The notes under the pieces: model-generated
Told to the model about the DNA's origin: nothing
The model's input: only the letters and a program-made list of their open reading frames with translations
The model's database searches: none
Made by a program: the position numbers and the translations under genes
Shown here: positions 1 through 9,343 of the stretch, in pieces
Layout: every line of letters starts with the position of its first letter
Position numbering within the stretch: position 1 is the stretch's first letter
Source: DATBLQ01 sp036555325
GTDB lineage: Bacteria > Pseudomonadota > Alphaproteobacteria > Rhizobiales > Aestuariivirgaceae
Length of the DNA: 64,000 nt
Reading direction: 5' to 3'
Assembly (NCBI GenBank): GCA_036555325.1
Contig: DATBLQ010000060.1
Location: 23,298-87,297 of the forward strand

Positions 1-1
1 G

Positions 2-1435
2 GCAATGGTGGTTGACGCTCGCAACGGCAAGGTTCTGTTTGCGCAGAACCCCGACGAGCCACGCTTTCCTGCATCCCTTACCAAGGTGATGACGCTTTAC
101 ATTCTGTTTGAAGAACTCAACGCCGGACGCCTCAAGCTGAACTCGTTGCTGAAGTGCTCGGCCCATGGGGCATCGCGCCCACCATCCAAGCTCGGGTTGC
201 GTCCAGGGGATACCTTGAGTGTCGAGGACGCCATAAAGGCTCTGGTCACGCGTTCGGCCAATGACGTCGCCGCGACCGTCGCGGAGAACATCTCCGGGAG
301 TGAAAAAGGTTTTGCCTACCGAATGACGAATACCGCCCGATTGCTGGGCATGACGCGCACGACGTTCCGCAATGCATCAGGCCTGCCTGACCCAAAACAG
401 GTGACGAGCGCCAGGGACATGGCAACGCTGAGTTTGCGTATCCAACGCGACTTTCCGGATTACTATCGATATTTCCGCATCACCAGCTTCACCTACAGGG
501 GTAAAGTTATTCGCACCCACAATCGTCTTCTCGGCAGGTATCAAGGTACGGACGGCATAAAGACCGGCTATATCCACGCCTCCGGATACAATCTCACGAC
601 ATCCGTGGCGCGAAAAGGAAAGCGGCTCGTTGGCGTGGTGATGGGCGGAAAAAGCGGCGGAGCGCGAAATGCTTATATGATGCAGATGCTGGACAAGCAT
701 TTCGCTAAAGCATCTTCCTCACGGGTAAATTCAATTGCTCCACTCGCCGGAATACCTCCGGGTCTCAGCAGCCAGGATAGACAGGCTCTAGCGTCGGCAC
801 TTCCGGCAGGGCCGGGCTTGTCAGTTCCAATGCCCAAGTCGAAGCCCGGTCAGGAAACGTCGGCGTCTATGACAAACACACCATTGCGCAAGCACGAAGA
901 CGTACTACCTGAATCAGGCGGTGAACTGGCCACGTTGCTACCCGAAGCTGGCAGCAACCCCCGGCTTGGCACAACGGATGAGGAAGAGGACGGTTCGGAC
1001 GAAGGCGATCCTGAGTGGCCAGTGCCAAGTTCCTCCAACAAGGCGTCCATGAGCGGGCAGAGGGAAGCGCTCGCCACCGATTCACTGTTTAAGATTGCGG
1101 CGGCCGCGGCTGCGGAAGCCCCTGACGCTTCGAATGCTTCGTCAACTCCGAGGTCGGGGGAAACAGCCGGAGCCTCCGGCCCGAAGAAAAGTTGGCAAAT
1201 CCAAATCGGTGCCTACCCAACCAAGGATGGTGCCCTGCGGATCATTGAAAAGGCGCTGGCGATGGATCTAAATCCACTCGTCGGCAAAACCGCTTTCGCC
1301 ATCCCGATCACCTCGGGATCTTCAACCCTTTATCGGGCGCGGTTTTCCGGCTTCAGCAAGACGACGGCCCGCGAGGCATGTAAGGTGCTGGCGAAAAAGG
1401 GCGTGAATTGCCTGCCCTTGGAGCCTCAAGGATAG
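2..1435 (+). CDS. D-alanyl-D-alanine carboxypeptidase (peptidase S11) with C-terminal SPOR domain, 5' truncated
   Basis: This is a penicillin-binding D,D-carboxypeptidase that trims the terminal D-Ala of peptidoglycan pentapeptides in the periplasm. The frame is open to the left edge and no signal peptide is present, so the true start lies outside the window; the ATG at 5 is internal. Counting from that ATG, the catalytic triad motifs of family S11 are visible: SLTK near residue 24, SAN near 83 and KTG near 185. A long Pro/Ser/Glu-rich linker follows. The last 80 or so residues, beginning SWQIQIGAYP, look like a SPOR domain, which in other proteins binds denuded glycan at division sites. The C-terminal SPOR fusion is common in Hyphomicrobiales homologues. 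A strong terminator follows. Confidence 0.93.
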   Translation, partial: AMVVDARNGKVLFAQNPDEPRFPASLTKVMTLYILFEELNAGRLKLNSLLKCSAHGASRPPSKLGLRPGDTLSVEDAIKALVTRSANDVAATVAENISGSEKGFAYRMTNTARLLGMTRTTFRNASGLPDPKQVTSARDMATLSLRIQRDFPDYYRYFRITSFTYRGKVIRTHNRLLGRYQGTDGIKTGYIHASGYNLTTSVARKGKRLVGVVMGGKSGGARNAYMMQMLDKHFAKASSSRVNSIAPLAGIPPGLSSQDRQALASALPAGPGLSVPMPKSKPGQETSASMTNTPLRKHEDVLPESGGELATLLPEAGSNPRLGTTDEEEDGSDEGDPEWPVPSSSNKASMSGQREALATDSLFKIAAAAAAEAPDASNASSTPRSGETAGASGPKKSWQIQIGAYPTKDGALRIIEKALAMDLNPLVGKTAFAIPITSGSSTLYRARFSGFSKTTAREACKVLAKKGVNCLPLEPQG

Positions 1436-1464
1436 GTTTTTTTGTAAGTAGCGTTGCGTCAAGT

Positions 1465-1493
1465 AAAGGCCTTGCGTCCGCAAGGCCTTTTTT
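1465..1493 (+). terminator. Rho-independent terminator after the D,D-carboxypeptidase
   Basis: Perfect 11-bp inverted repeat (1465-1475 and 1480-1490) around a GTCC loop, running into six T residues at 1488-1493. It lies 30 bases past the stop codon. The repeat begins with AAA, so weak termination of the convergent J-domain transcript from the other side is possible. Confidence 0.85.
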
Positions 1494-1509
1494 GCACTCC
1501 GCCATCCCT

Positions 1510-2193
1510 TCAGCCCACAAGGGTTTCTTTTGCCTGATTGATCTTCGAGGCAAGATAGTCCGAGCCACCGTGGTCGGGATGATACTGTTTCATGAGCCGT
1601 CGGTGCGCCGCACGAATTTCCTTTTCCCCCGATGTCGGTTTCAGCCCGAGCACCGCATAGGCTTCTTCCTTGCTCATGGTTCCCGGGCGTTGAGAACCAG
1701 TAGTCTTGCGCGAACCGGACCTGGTTCTCCAATCTGTGTGAGTGCGATCAAGATAGGCTTCAAGCAAATTGGCGCTTTGCGGGTCGGCGCCCTGACATTC
1801 CTCAAGCAACATTAGAACCTGCTGGAGCGGCATCTCTTTCAGCCGCCGGCCGGCAAATTGACCGGCGAGGATTTCTCCGTCCATGGACCCGGTATCGTGA
1901 TCGAGCTCCATCGAAAGCATGTTGGTGCGGACGCTTGATCTCTGCCCCTCGCTGCGCCTCCCCCAGTTGAAATTGCCGGCTTGGAAGGGAAAATTCCGGC
2001 CGAGCAGTCCCAGGCCCAGTAAGAATAACGGAGCGGCAATGGCAACTCCGCCGCGCAGCGAGATAAATCCCGCAAGTGCCATCAGGGCTATTCCCGCCGC
2101 TTGACGAATGAAAATCGGATTGCCCCGGCCATATTTGCCCACTATCCAGAAAAACACGATCGCAGCGGCGAGCACTATCAATAATTGTGGCAT
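1510..2193 (-). CDS. Membrane-anchored J-domain (DnaJ-like) protein
   Basis: 227-residue protein with two hydrophobic segments in the first 65 residues (MPQLLIVLAAAIVFFWIVG, then a longer stretch ending near LLGLGLLG), a polar middle, and a J-domain at the extreme C-terminus. The Hsp70-activating HPD tripeptide is intact (KQYHPDHGG). By family it should recruit DnaK to the inner membrane, with the J-domain probably cytosolic. There is no Gly/Phe region, zinc finger or substrate-binding domain, so it is not DnaJ itself. It lies 7 bases downstream of the VWA-protein gene and is probably cotranscribed with it. The client is unknown. Confidence 0.85.
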   Translation of the reverse strand: MPQLLIVLAAAIVFFWIVGKYGRGNPIFIRQAAGIALMALAGFISLRGGVAIAAPLFLLGLGLLGRNFPFQAGNFNWGRRSEGQRSSVRTNMLSMELDHDTGSMDGEILAGQFAGRRLKEMPLQQVLMLLEECQGADPQSANLLEAYLDRTHTDWRTRSGSRKTTGSQRPGTMSKEEAYAVLGLKPTSGEKEIRAAHRRLMKQYHPDHGGSDYLASKINQAKETLVG

Positions 2194-2200
2194 GGCGTCG

Positions 2201-2962
2201 TTATTTCAGCTGTTCCAGCAACAAAGCCGGACTGCCACCGCGGGTCTTGGCAAAGTCCTGCAGCGCCTTCCGGCCGCCAGCTGCATAGACGGCAACGGCT
2301 GACAATAGCTCCCGCAGTTGCTGGGCCGAGCCTTCGTCAAACCGGCAAAAAGCGCCGTGGGTCAGCCGGGCGATCTCGCGAAACGCCCGTTCGGCCACAC
2401 CGTCGCGCCCTTCAAGAAATGTAAAAAGAGGCACGCCAAGGAGACCGATTTCGCCCGCACTCTGGCACACCTGATCGATGCTCTCCTCAAACGCGTCACC
2501 CACATAGACGACGGCATTTATCTTCTGTTTTGCCGATTCCCGCTTGATGTGATGCAAGACCCTCCCGATCTGGGTATATCCGCCCCGGCATTGAACCTTG
2601 GTCATCAATTCGGCAAGCGCCTTGGGATTGCTAACCCATTTCGACGATTGGCACTCTCCGAACCCTCGGAAGTAGACAAGCTGCACGTCCAATCCACCAA
2701 TCCGCGCCGTTTCATGGAACATTTCGGCCTGAATCTGCAGTGCCCGGTCCCAGGTAGGTTGCCGACTCATCGTGGCATCCATTCCAAAGAGCAATCGCCC
2801 TCGGACTCCCTCGGGCTGCATCGCCGGGCGCGATTTCACTTCCGCCAGAAACTCGTCGATCTCGGCGCGATTGGATACTGTGTCAGTACGATCCTTTGCA
2901 GGGACCGGGGCTTTTGTGTCGGAAGTGCTTACCATCGCTGTTCGCTGTCTCCGAAGCGTCAA
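2201..2962 (-). CDS. VWA-domain protein of unknown role
   Basis: 253-residue soluble protein with a von Willebrand factor A-like fold and no signal peptide. The metal-site (MIDAS) motif reads DATMS instead of DxSxS, a conservative Ser to Thr change. A later Thr (GGYTQIG) and Asp (YVGDAFEE) are where the remaining MIDAS ligands are expected, so metal binding is plausible. An internal ATG at 2935 (MVSTSDTK) is an alternative start. It lies 41 bases after the amine oxidase stop and 7 bases before the J-domain gene. The pairing with a membrane J-protein suggests a shared role in assembling or remodelling something at the membrane; that is inference. Confidence 0.75.
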   Translation of the reverse strand: MTLRRQRTAMVSTSDTKAPVPAKDRTDTVSNRAEIDEFLAEVKSRPAMQPEGVRGRLLFGMDATMSRQPTWDRALQIQAEMFHETARIGGLDVQLVYFRGFGECQSSKWVSNPKALAELMTKVQCRGGYTQIGRVLHHIKRESAKQKINAVVYVGDAFEESIDQVCQSAGEIGLLGVPLFTFLEGRDGVAERAFREIARLTHGAFCRFDEGSAQQLRELLSAVAVYAAGGRKALQDFAKTRGGSPALLLEQLK

Positions 2963-3003
2963 GTCGGCCTAGAGATAGGCAAATCGCCTGCCGATTATAA
3001 GGC

Positions 3004-4308
3004 CTAAGCGGCTTGTCCAGAACCTTGAATAATAGCGCGCGCAGCCGCCTCCCCGCTGACTATGGCCGATTCGAACCAGCCGGGAGTTTGGGGGGCGAAG
3101 TCTGCCGAGGCAAAGAATAGCTTGTCTTCCGGCTGCCACTCCTCGCACTCGCCAATCCAGGCGGACGCCGCCGGCAGGGCCAGCCAGGTCCCCCGGGAAT
3201 AGGGGTCACTAACCCAGTCATGCCAATCCCACGCCAGAAGCCGGGCCTCTGGAAAGAACCGTTTTAGGGCATCCTCCACCTGGGTTGGTGAAAAAGGATC
3301 GAATTTTCCGTCCATCAGGCCGAAACCGACAATCAAGGCATTGCCATCGGTACTTTGCCGCTCCGCGAAGGCCCATTGGAGGCCTGTAAGTCCACCAGTC
3401 ACCAAAGTTCCAATCTTGGCACCTTCGGCCTTGATCCAGATTTTGAACGAGCGCCCGCCGTGGCCCAAAGCTATTGCGTCCGATTTTCGCCGGCTGAGAG
3501 AAGGAGCAAAGTGAATGGTTGTAAGGACGTTGAGCGGCAGCGCGATTATGACTGCTCCTGCCCGATATGTGTCGCCGTTTTTGCAATGCGCCAGCACGTC
3601 CCTCGGGAATTGCTGAACGCTTTCCACGTCCGCGCCGAGGTGCAGGGCAGCGCCCGACGTGTCGATCATCCGGCGCACCAGATCTCCCGCCCCCGAGACG
3701 AGCGTATGTTTCAGCGAATACATCATTCCTTCCGGCGAAAAATCCCCGTGTGCACAGCTTGAGAGAAATTCTCCCGCCGAAATTCTACCCGGATCGCCAT
3801 TGCCGGAAATGCACCACCAGGCCAGAGCCTGCGACCGCATGGCTCGCGTGGCATTGATGCGATGCAGATAACTGCTCATGCTGAGGTCGATCAGATTGAT
3901 CCCGCTTTGATCGACGGTTATTCCTTTCGCGTAGCGACGCGCATCCTCCATGATTAGGGCATGGCCTCTCCTGTATGCGTCGAGGTCTGTAGCTGCGGCG
4001 GGAGCATCGCTGCGAAGCATTCTTCCATCGTGCCATCGCCGTTCAACAATTGCCGCCGTCGGCCTTAGAAGAAAGTCGCATTTATTCGCGTAGTGCCTGA
4101 TCCGATGGTGAGCGGGTGAGATCCATGCCCCGCCAAACTCCAGCACATCTGCTGAGTTCACGAAGGGGCGGGTAAACGCCCGCCCCCCTGCCCGGTCGCG
4201 AGCCTCAAGCACGACGGTTTTGCATCCCGCCGATTGCAGCGCCGACGCTGCGGCGGCCCCGGCAAACCCTGCACCTATGACGATCACATCGTAGTCTTGC
4301 TCCGCCAT
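3004..4308 (-). CDS. Flavin-containing amine oxidase (FAD-dependent)
   Basis: 434-residue protein. Its N-terminal Rossmann motif is VIVIGAGFAGAAAASAL, followed by an acidic strand end (VLEARDRAGGRAFT), typical of the flavin monoamine oxidase family, which oxidises primary or secondary amines using FAD and O2. The C-terminal FAD-contact region (FFASADFAPQTPGWFESAI) also matches the family, where an acidic residue and Gly-Trp bind the flavin. There is no signal peptide. The gene starts 6 bases after the putA stop, so it is very likely in the putA operon and may act on an amine or amino acid. The substrate cannot be read from the sequence. Confidence 0.85.
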   Translation of the reverse strand: MAEQDYDVIVIGAGFAGAAAASALQSAGCKTVVLEARDRAGGRAFTRPFVNSADVLEFGGAWISPAHHRIRHYANKCDFLLRPTAAIVERRWHDGRMLRSDAPAAATDLDAYRRGHALIMEDARRYAKGITVDQSGINLIDLSMSSYLHRINATRAMRSQALAWWCISGNGDPGRISAGEFLSSCAHGDFSPEGMMYSLKHTLVSGAGDLVRRMIDTSGAALHLGADVESVQQFPRDVLAHCKNGDTYRAGAVIIALPLNVLTTIHFAPSLSRRKSDAIALGHGGRSFKIWIKAEGAKIGTLVTGGLTGLQWAFAERQSTDGNALIVGFGLMDGKFDPFSPTQVEDALKRFFPEARLLAWDWHDWVSDPYSRGTWLALPAASAWIGECEEWQPEDKLFFASADFAPQTPGWFESAIVSGEAAARAIIQGSGQAA

Positions 4309-4314
4309 GGACAG

Positions 4315-7300
4315 TTACCGCTCGGCGGCCGGCTTAAGCGACATCAAAGCGGCGTTGCCGCCCGAAGCGGTCGTATCGACTGACAGCACCCGCTCGAGAG
4401 CAAACCGGTGCAGGTAGTGCGGCCCTCCAGCTTTTGGACCGGTTCCGGACAACCCTTCGCCGCCGAACGGTTGCGCACCTACTACGGCACCTATCTGGTT
4501 GCGGTTCACATATATGTTTCCAACCTTCACTCGTGAACGCACCTCCTCCATCGTCGATTCAATCCTGGTATGCAAGCCCAGCGTCAGGCCATAACCCGTA
4601 GTATTGATCTGCTCGCACACCTCGCCCATCTTGTCGGCTGCATAACGGATGACATGCAGGATTGGCCCGAAAACTTCCCGTTTCAGCAGCTGCAGAGTCT
4701 CTAGCTCATAGGCGGCGGGAGAGACAAAAGTGCCATTCGCCAACTCCGGCGCTAAGCTCGGATCGATGATAACTTTTCCTTTTGCCATCATCACCTTCTT
4801 ATGGACGAGTAGATTGCGCATTGCTTCTTCGTCAATTACGGGCCCAATGTCGGTTGCGTAGTCGAGGGGATCACCGATCCGCAATTCTTCGATAGCTCCT
4901 TTCAGCATGGGCAATAATCGGCCTGCAATGTCGTCCTGAACGAACAGGATTCGCGCCGCCGAGCATCTTTGCCCGGCGCTGTCGAAAGCCGAGGAGATAA
5001 CATCACGCACTGCCTGCTCGGGCAGTGCGGAGGAATCGACGATCATGGCGTTCATGCCGCCCGTTTCGGCAATGAAAGGAATGATTGGCCCCTCACGTGC
5101 GGCAAGGGACTGATTAATGAGAGCGGCCGTCTCGTTGGAACCGGTGAAGGCCACGCCCGATATGCGTGGGTTGCCGGTAAGCCGACCGCCGACCCGGCTG
5201 CCTTCGCCCGGAAGGAACTGTAGCGCCGCCTTCGGCACGCCGGACTTGTGAAACTGTTTGACCGCCTCGAAAGCAACGAGTGGCGTCTGTTCCGCGGGCT
5301 TCGATATGACCGTATTTCCCGCCGCAAGAGCGGCAGCCATCTGGCCGGTGAAGATGGCAAGTGGAAAGTTCCACGGGGAAATGCAGAGAAATACTCCGCG
5401 GCCGTGAAGTGTCATTTCGTTGAGCTCGCCTGTCGGGCCCGGCAATGGAACCGACGCCGCGAAATTCTTGCGCGCCTCTGCGGCATAGTAGCGCAAAAAG
5501 TCAATCGCCTCTCTTAAATCGGCCTGCGCGTTGTCGAGGGTTTTCCCGGCCTCGCGAACCAGCAGCGCAAGTAAACGTGAACGGTGGTTTTCATAGGCTG
5601 CTGCGACTTTCTCCAAAATATCGGCCCGCTTCATCCCTCCAAGCCGATCCCACTCTGAAAACGCTCCCGCCGCACTCTGCACCGCCTGGTCGATTTGCGC
5701 ATCGCTAGCCTCGGATACCTGTCCGACTTTGACGCGCCGATCGTGTGGCGATCTTATTTCAATCGGTCGTGTGCCCGTCACCGTTTGCCCATTGACGATC
5801 GCCGATGCGGAAAAGTCTTCATTCCGCAGGACATGCTCGATTTCGCTTAATAGGCGATCTCTCGTCGCTTTATCCCAAAGGGGCTCTCCAGGTGAATTTC
5901 GTCGCGGTGCGAAGATGTCGCGCGGCAATGGGATGCGAGGGTGCGGAATCGATTCCAGAGCGGATGCTTCATCCACCGGGTCTGCTACTATTTCCTCTAT
6001 TGGCGCCGCGTCATCAGCCAGACGGTTGACAAAAGATGTATTAGCCCCGTTTTCCAACAAGCGACGTACCAGATAGGCGAGAAGGTCCTCATGACTGCCC
6101 ACCGGCGCATAAATGCGCGCCGGTTGATTTAATCCGTTGGGGTCGATCACATTTGAATAGAGCTGCTGGCCCATCCCATGCAGCCTTTGGAATTCGAAGC
6201 GTTTGTCATTTCCCGCCATGACAAATACTGAGGACAGGGTCTGTGCATTGTGGGTGGCAAACTGCGGATAAAAAACACCACGATGTGACAGCATGTATTT
6301 TGCGCATGCGAGATAGGACACATCGGTTGCGACCTTTCTGGTGAACAACGGGTAACTTTCAAAGCCCCCTTCCTGTGCGCGCTTGATCTCCGTATCCCAA
6401 TAGGCACCCTTGACGAGTCGCACGGGAAGCACCCGGCCAGTTTCCCGGGCAAGCTCCGCCAGCCACGCCACGATCGGATAGGCCCTCTTGCCGTAAGCCT
6501 GCACCGCAAGACCAAGCCCGTTCCAGCCGCTGAGGCTTGCGTCGGCCGCTAGGCTCCGGAATAGGTCAAGTGAAAGTTCGAGGCGGTTGACTTCCTCAGC
6601 GTCTATCGTAAGCCCGAGGTTGGCCGTTTTGGCACGCTGGGCCAGCTCGAGAACGCGTGAACCGAGCTCGCTCATCACGCGCGACCGCGCCTTTTCGTCA
6701 TACCGGGGATGCAATGCTGAAAGCTTCACCGACATGGAAGGCCGCGCAAACACCTCGCCCGGGCGGTCCCTCGCTGCAAGGGCGATTCGGGCCAGGGCAC
6801 TCTCATACGAGTCGAAATAGCGATCCGCGTCGGCCATCGTCATCGCGGCTTCGCCCAGCATATCATAGGAAAACCGATAGCCCTGTTGCTCCAGGGGCCC
6901 GGCTACTCTCAGCGCTTCCTCAATGGTTCGACCGAGAACAAACTGCCGACCCATGATCCGCATGGCTTGGCGCATTGCTTGCCTGATCACCGGTTCCCCC
7001 GAATGTTTCATCAGTCGAGATAGATAAGCTTGGACGTCGGTCTTGGTTTGCTGGCCAAGCTCGATAAAGCGGCCGGTCAGCATTAATCCCCAGGCAGACG
7101 CGTTGACGAAGATGGATTCCGACTGGCCGATATGTTTTTCCCAATCTTTGCCTCCGATCTTGTCGGCGATGAGCTTGTCCGCCGTTTCTGCATCGGGGAT
7201 CCGAAGCAGTGCTTCAGCAAGGCACATGAGCACCACGCCCTCCTCTGAGGAGAGCGAATACTCGTGCATGAATGCGTCAATCCCACCCTGGGCCGAACGG

Positions 7301-7449
7301 TGGGCGCGGACATTGGCTACGAGTTTGAGCGCGATTTCTTTGATTCTCTTGACTTCGGGGGCCGGAAGGCGTGCGAAGTTGACAAGGTCGCGGACCGTAT
7401 CGGTTTCGTCGGCGAATAGTTTCGAGCGGATCGGCTCATGACTTGGCAA
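4315..7449 (-). CDS. putA: Bifunctional proline dehydrogenase / L-glutamate-gamma-semialdehyde dehydrogenase
   Basis: 1044-residue enzyme that converts proline to glutamate in two steps. The N-terminal half is the FAD-dependent proline dehydrogenase barrel (FHDAEE-type region at NLGLTIDAEEVNRLELSL). The C-terminal half is an NAD-dependent aldehyde dehydrogenase with the catalytic Cys in SAGQRCSA near residue 828 and the general-base Glu in ETGGMNA near 796. It is about 270 residues shorter than the E. coli enzyme and begins directly with an alpha-helical region. The ribbon-helix-helix DNA-binding domain is therefore absent and it should not autorepress. It diverges from panC across about 90 bases and is followed 6 bases later by the amine oxidase. 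Confidence 0.96.
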   Translation of the reverse strand: MPSHEPIRSKLFADETDTVRDLVNFARLPAPEVKRIKEIALKLVANVRAHRSAQGGIDAFMHEYSLSSEEGVVLMCLAEALLRIPDAETADKLIADKIGGKDWEKHIGQSESIFVNASAWGLMLTGRFIELGQQTKTDVQAYLSRLMKHSGEPVIRQAMRQAMRIMGRQFVLGRTIEEALRVAGPLEQQGYRFSYDMLGEAAMTMADADRYFDSYESALARIALAARDRPGEVFARPSMSVKLSALHPRYDEKARSRVMSELGSRVLELAQRAKTANLGLTIDAEEVNRLELSLDLFRSLAADASLSGWNGLGLAVQAYGKRAYPIVAWLAELARETGRVLPVRLVKGAYWDTEIKRAQEGGFESYPLFTRKVATDVSYLACAKYMLSHRGVFYPQFATHNAQTLSSVFVMAGNDKRFEFQRLHGMGQQLYSNVIDPNGLNQPARIYAPVGSHEDLLAYLVRRLLENGANTSFVNRLADDAAPIEEIVADPVDEASALESIPHPRIPLPRDIFAPRRNSPGEPLWDKATRDRLLSEIEHVLRNEDFSASAIVNGQTVTGTRPIEIRSPHDRRVKVGQVSEASDAQIDQAVQSAAGAFSEWDRLGGMKRADILEKVAAAYENHRSRLLALLVREAGKTLDNAQADLREAIDFLRYYAAEARKNFAASVPLPGPTGELNEMTLHGRGVFLCISPWNFPLAIFTGQMAAALAAGNTVISKPAEQTPLVAFEAVKQFHKSGVPKAALQFLPGEGSRVGGRLTGNPRISGVAFTGSNETAALINQSLAAREGPIIPFIAETGGMNAMIVDSSALPEQAVRDVISSAFDSAGQRCSAARILFVQDDIAGRLLPMLKGAIEELRIGDPLDYATDIGPVIDEEAMRNLLVHKKVMMAKGKVIIDPSLAPELANGTFVSPAAYELETLQLLKREVFGPILHVIRYAADKMGEVCEQINTTGYGLTLGLHTRIESTMEEVRSRVKVGNIYVNRNQIGAVVGAQPFGGEGLSGTGPKAGGPHYLHRFALERVLSVDTTASGGNAALMSLKPAAER

Positions 7450-7541
7450 GGCTGACCTCCGGAATCGACTTTCCTCTTTACAGACCGCGAAGCAAGTTGA
7501 ATCAAGGTCGAAACGACAACAACCTTCAGGACTTTGTCCTT

Positions 7542-8393
7542 ATGACCTCCACGCCCAAAATAGTCCGCAACGATCAGGACTTACGCAGCATTACGCGAGC
7601 CTGGCGTGCCGACGATGCCAAGTCCGCCATCGTTCCGACCATGGGTGCGCTGCATGACGGCCATCTAGCGCTCGTAAACGAGGCGTTTAAACGAGCGGAA
7701 CATGTTATCGTCTCGATTTTTGTGAATCCGAAGCAATTTGGCCCAACAGAGGATCTGGAGCGCTATCCACGCAATGAGGCCGCCGACCGTGATCTTCTGG
7801 CAATGGCGGACGTGGACATCATTTATGCGCCCTCCTCCCTCGATATGTATCCTCCGAACTTTGTCACGACAGTCTCGATTGCCGGTCCTGCCAAGGTTGG
7901 ACTGGAAGATAAGTTCAGGCCACATTTTCTTACCGGTGTTACCACTGTGGTTGCAAAGTTGCTGATTTCCGCCGACTGCGATTTCGCCATGTTCGGGGAA
8001 AAGGACTACCAGCAGTTAAAGGTCGTGTCTCAGATGGTGAGGGACTTGAACATCGCAACGGTGATCATTCCCTGCACCACAGTGCGCGAAGCCGATGGAC
8101 TGGCGTTATCCTCGCGCAATGCCTATCTCAGTACAAGAGACCGACAGCTTGCCCCGCAGCTCAACCAGATCCTGATGAAAGTTGCCCAAAAAATTGCAGG
8201 CGGCAGGCGCCCTCGTTCGGTCCTCGCAACGGCAAGACGCGATCTGGAAGCGGCAGGATTCCGAGTAGATTACTTGGTTGTCCGAAATGCAGACACATTG
8301 GAGCCCGTCAAAACGGCACGGGAGCCGCAAAGAGTCCTGGCGGCTGCGTGGCTCGGCAAGACCCGGCTGATCGACAATGTGGCTGTTCCTTGA
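7542..8393 (+). CDS. panC: Pantoate--beta-alanine ligase (pantothenate synthetase)
   Basis: 283-residue cytosolic enzyme that joins pantoate and beta-alanine with ATP, the last step of pantothenate (vitamin B5) synthesis. Family motifs are clear: PTMGALHDGH (ATP-binding HxGH), FVNPKQFGP, FGEKDYQQL and SSRNAYLS. The frame is open upstream to 7443, but residues before the ATG at 7542 (MTSTPKIVRN) have no family resemblance, and this start gives the usual length. The usual partner panB is not in the window. It is divergent from putA and convergent with the acetyltransferase gene; the 75 bases after it show only a weak G/U-rich stem without a T run. Confidence 0.95.
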   Translation: MTSTPKIVRNDQDLRSITRAWRADDAKSAIVPTMGALHDGHLALVNEAFKRAEHVIVSIFVNPKQFGPTEDLERYPRNEAADRDLLAMADVDIIYAPSSLDMYPPNFVTTVSIAGPAKVGLEDKFRPHFLTGVTTVVAKLLISADCDFAMFGEKDYQQLKVVSQMVRDLNIATVIIPCTTVREADGLALSSRNAYLSTRDRQLAPQLNQILMKVAQKIAGGRRPRSVLATARRDLEAAGFRVDYLVVRNADTLEPVKTAREPQRVLAAAWLGKTRLIDNVAVP

Positions 8394-8468
8394 CCTCCTC
8401 CCCGTCAAATAGCCTACCTGCCAGGGGAAGGCGGGTGGGGTTGTCAGCCGATGCCGTAGGTTGAACGT

Positions 8469-8930
8469 TTAAAGCTCGCGGTGAAAAATCTCCCGCCCTT
8501 CGGTTGAAAAACCGAGCTTTCCATAAAACTCGCGCAAGCCCCGCGTCTTCTCGGAGTGCGGCGTCAGGGTCACCTGATACCCGGACGCCCCCTGTTGCTT
8601 TAGAAAGGTTTCGACCGCGACCACGAGCTCTCGCGCTACTCCCATGCCGCGATGACTTGGCACGACGTAGAGATCGTCCATCTCACCCAGCCAGCCGTAC
8701 TCGATCCCATATTGCATGGAGACTGTTGCGATGCCGATGGCTTGCCCACTTGACTCGGCGATGAAAAGACCACAGCTGCCGAGCTGGACCAATGCTCGGC
8801 AATGCTGGATGATCATCGTGTTCGGAGTGCTGAATGCCTCTTCACGAAAAAACCTGATGAGCAATTCCTCTGCCGCAGTCGTGTCCTCCCCTGGGCAAAT
8901 GCGCCGAACACTAATGCTCGCACGCTTCAC
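8469..8930 (-). CDS. GNAT-family N-acetyltransferase
   Basis: 153-residue protein with the GNAT acetyl-CoA-binding core: VVPSHRGMGVARELV carries the Q/RxxGxG/A pyrophosphate loop, and a C-terminal GLREFYGKLGF segment matches the family beta-bulge and helix. The frame is open further upstream, but I chose the GTG at 8930. It overlaps the DUF1489 stop as GTGA, removes a basic stretch with no family resemblance, and leaves a normal-length GNAT. The substrate is unknown. It is the last gene of the GST-mccB-mrr-mccA operon. Confidence 0.82.
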   Translation of the reverse strand: MKRASISVRRICPGEDTTAAEELLIRFFREEAFSTPNTMIIQHCRALVQLGSCGLFIAESSGQAIGIATVSMQYGIEYGWLGEMDDLYVVPSHRGMGVARELVVAVETFLKQQGASGYQVTLTPHSEKTRGLREFYGKLGFSTEGREIFHREL

Positions 8931-9343
8931 AGCAATCCAAGCTCTGCCAATTCGACTCTTAGACGCTCCGGCATTCGTGCAATGCCTGAGCGCTTGGTGA
9001 GGTCGGGTGGTGCGTCGCTTGCACTGAGGTATCGCCAACCCTGAAACGCCCGTCGTGGCGTCGGTCGGACCAGAACATAGTCCGGATCCAAAACGATGCG
9101 GCAGCGCTCTATTCCATCGCGTCCGCTAACTGTCTCAAGCCTCAGAATGGGCTGCCTCACAGAGGTCAATCCTCGGATGACCCAGTAAATAGAGCCTCCC
9201 TTGAGGATTTCCGCCGCACGCTTGGGAAACATGCGGGTAACATGGCTCATTTGCCGTCCGGCTTTGCGTTCTTCCCGACGCCATTCCTCGAATTCCCTGA
9301 GTTCTCCAACTCCGACGCAAAGCTTGATTATGTGCAGCGGCAT
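8927..9343 (-). CDS. DUF1489 family protein
   Basis: 138-residue protein beginning MPLHIIKLCVGVGELREF, recognised as the DUF1489 family, a small cytosolic family found mainly in alphaproteobacteria and without an assigned function. It is rich in Arg and Leu and has no signal peptide or membrane segment. Its start codon directly abuts the mccA stop with no intervening base, and its TGA overlaps the GTG of the acetyltransferase, so translation of mccA, this gene and the acetyltransferase is probably coupled. Confidence 0.82.
   Translation of the reverse strand: MPLHIIKLCVGVGELREFEEWRREERKAGRQMSHVTRMFPKRAAEILKGGSIYWVIRGLTSVRQPILRLETVSGRDGIERCRIVLDPDYVLVRPTPRRAFQGWRYLSASDAPPDLTKRSGIARMPERLRVELAELGLL

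Noticed and set aside
8413..8440. Possible terminator between panC and the acetyltransferase
   Set aside because: The stem relies on several G-U pairs and has no T run on either strand.
8931..9038. Longer start for the GNAT gene
   Set aside because: The extra 36 residues overlap DUF1489 out of frame and lack family similarity; the GTGA junction supports 8930.
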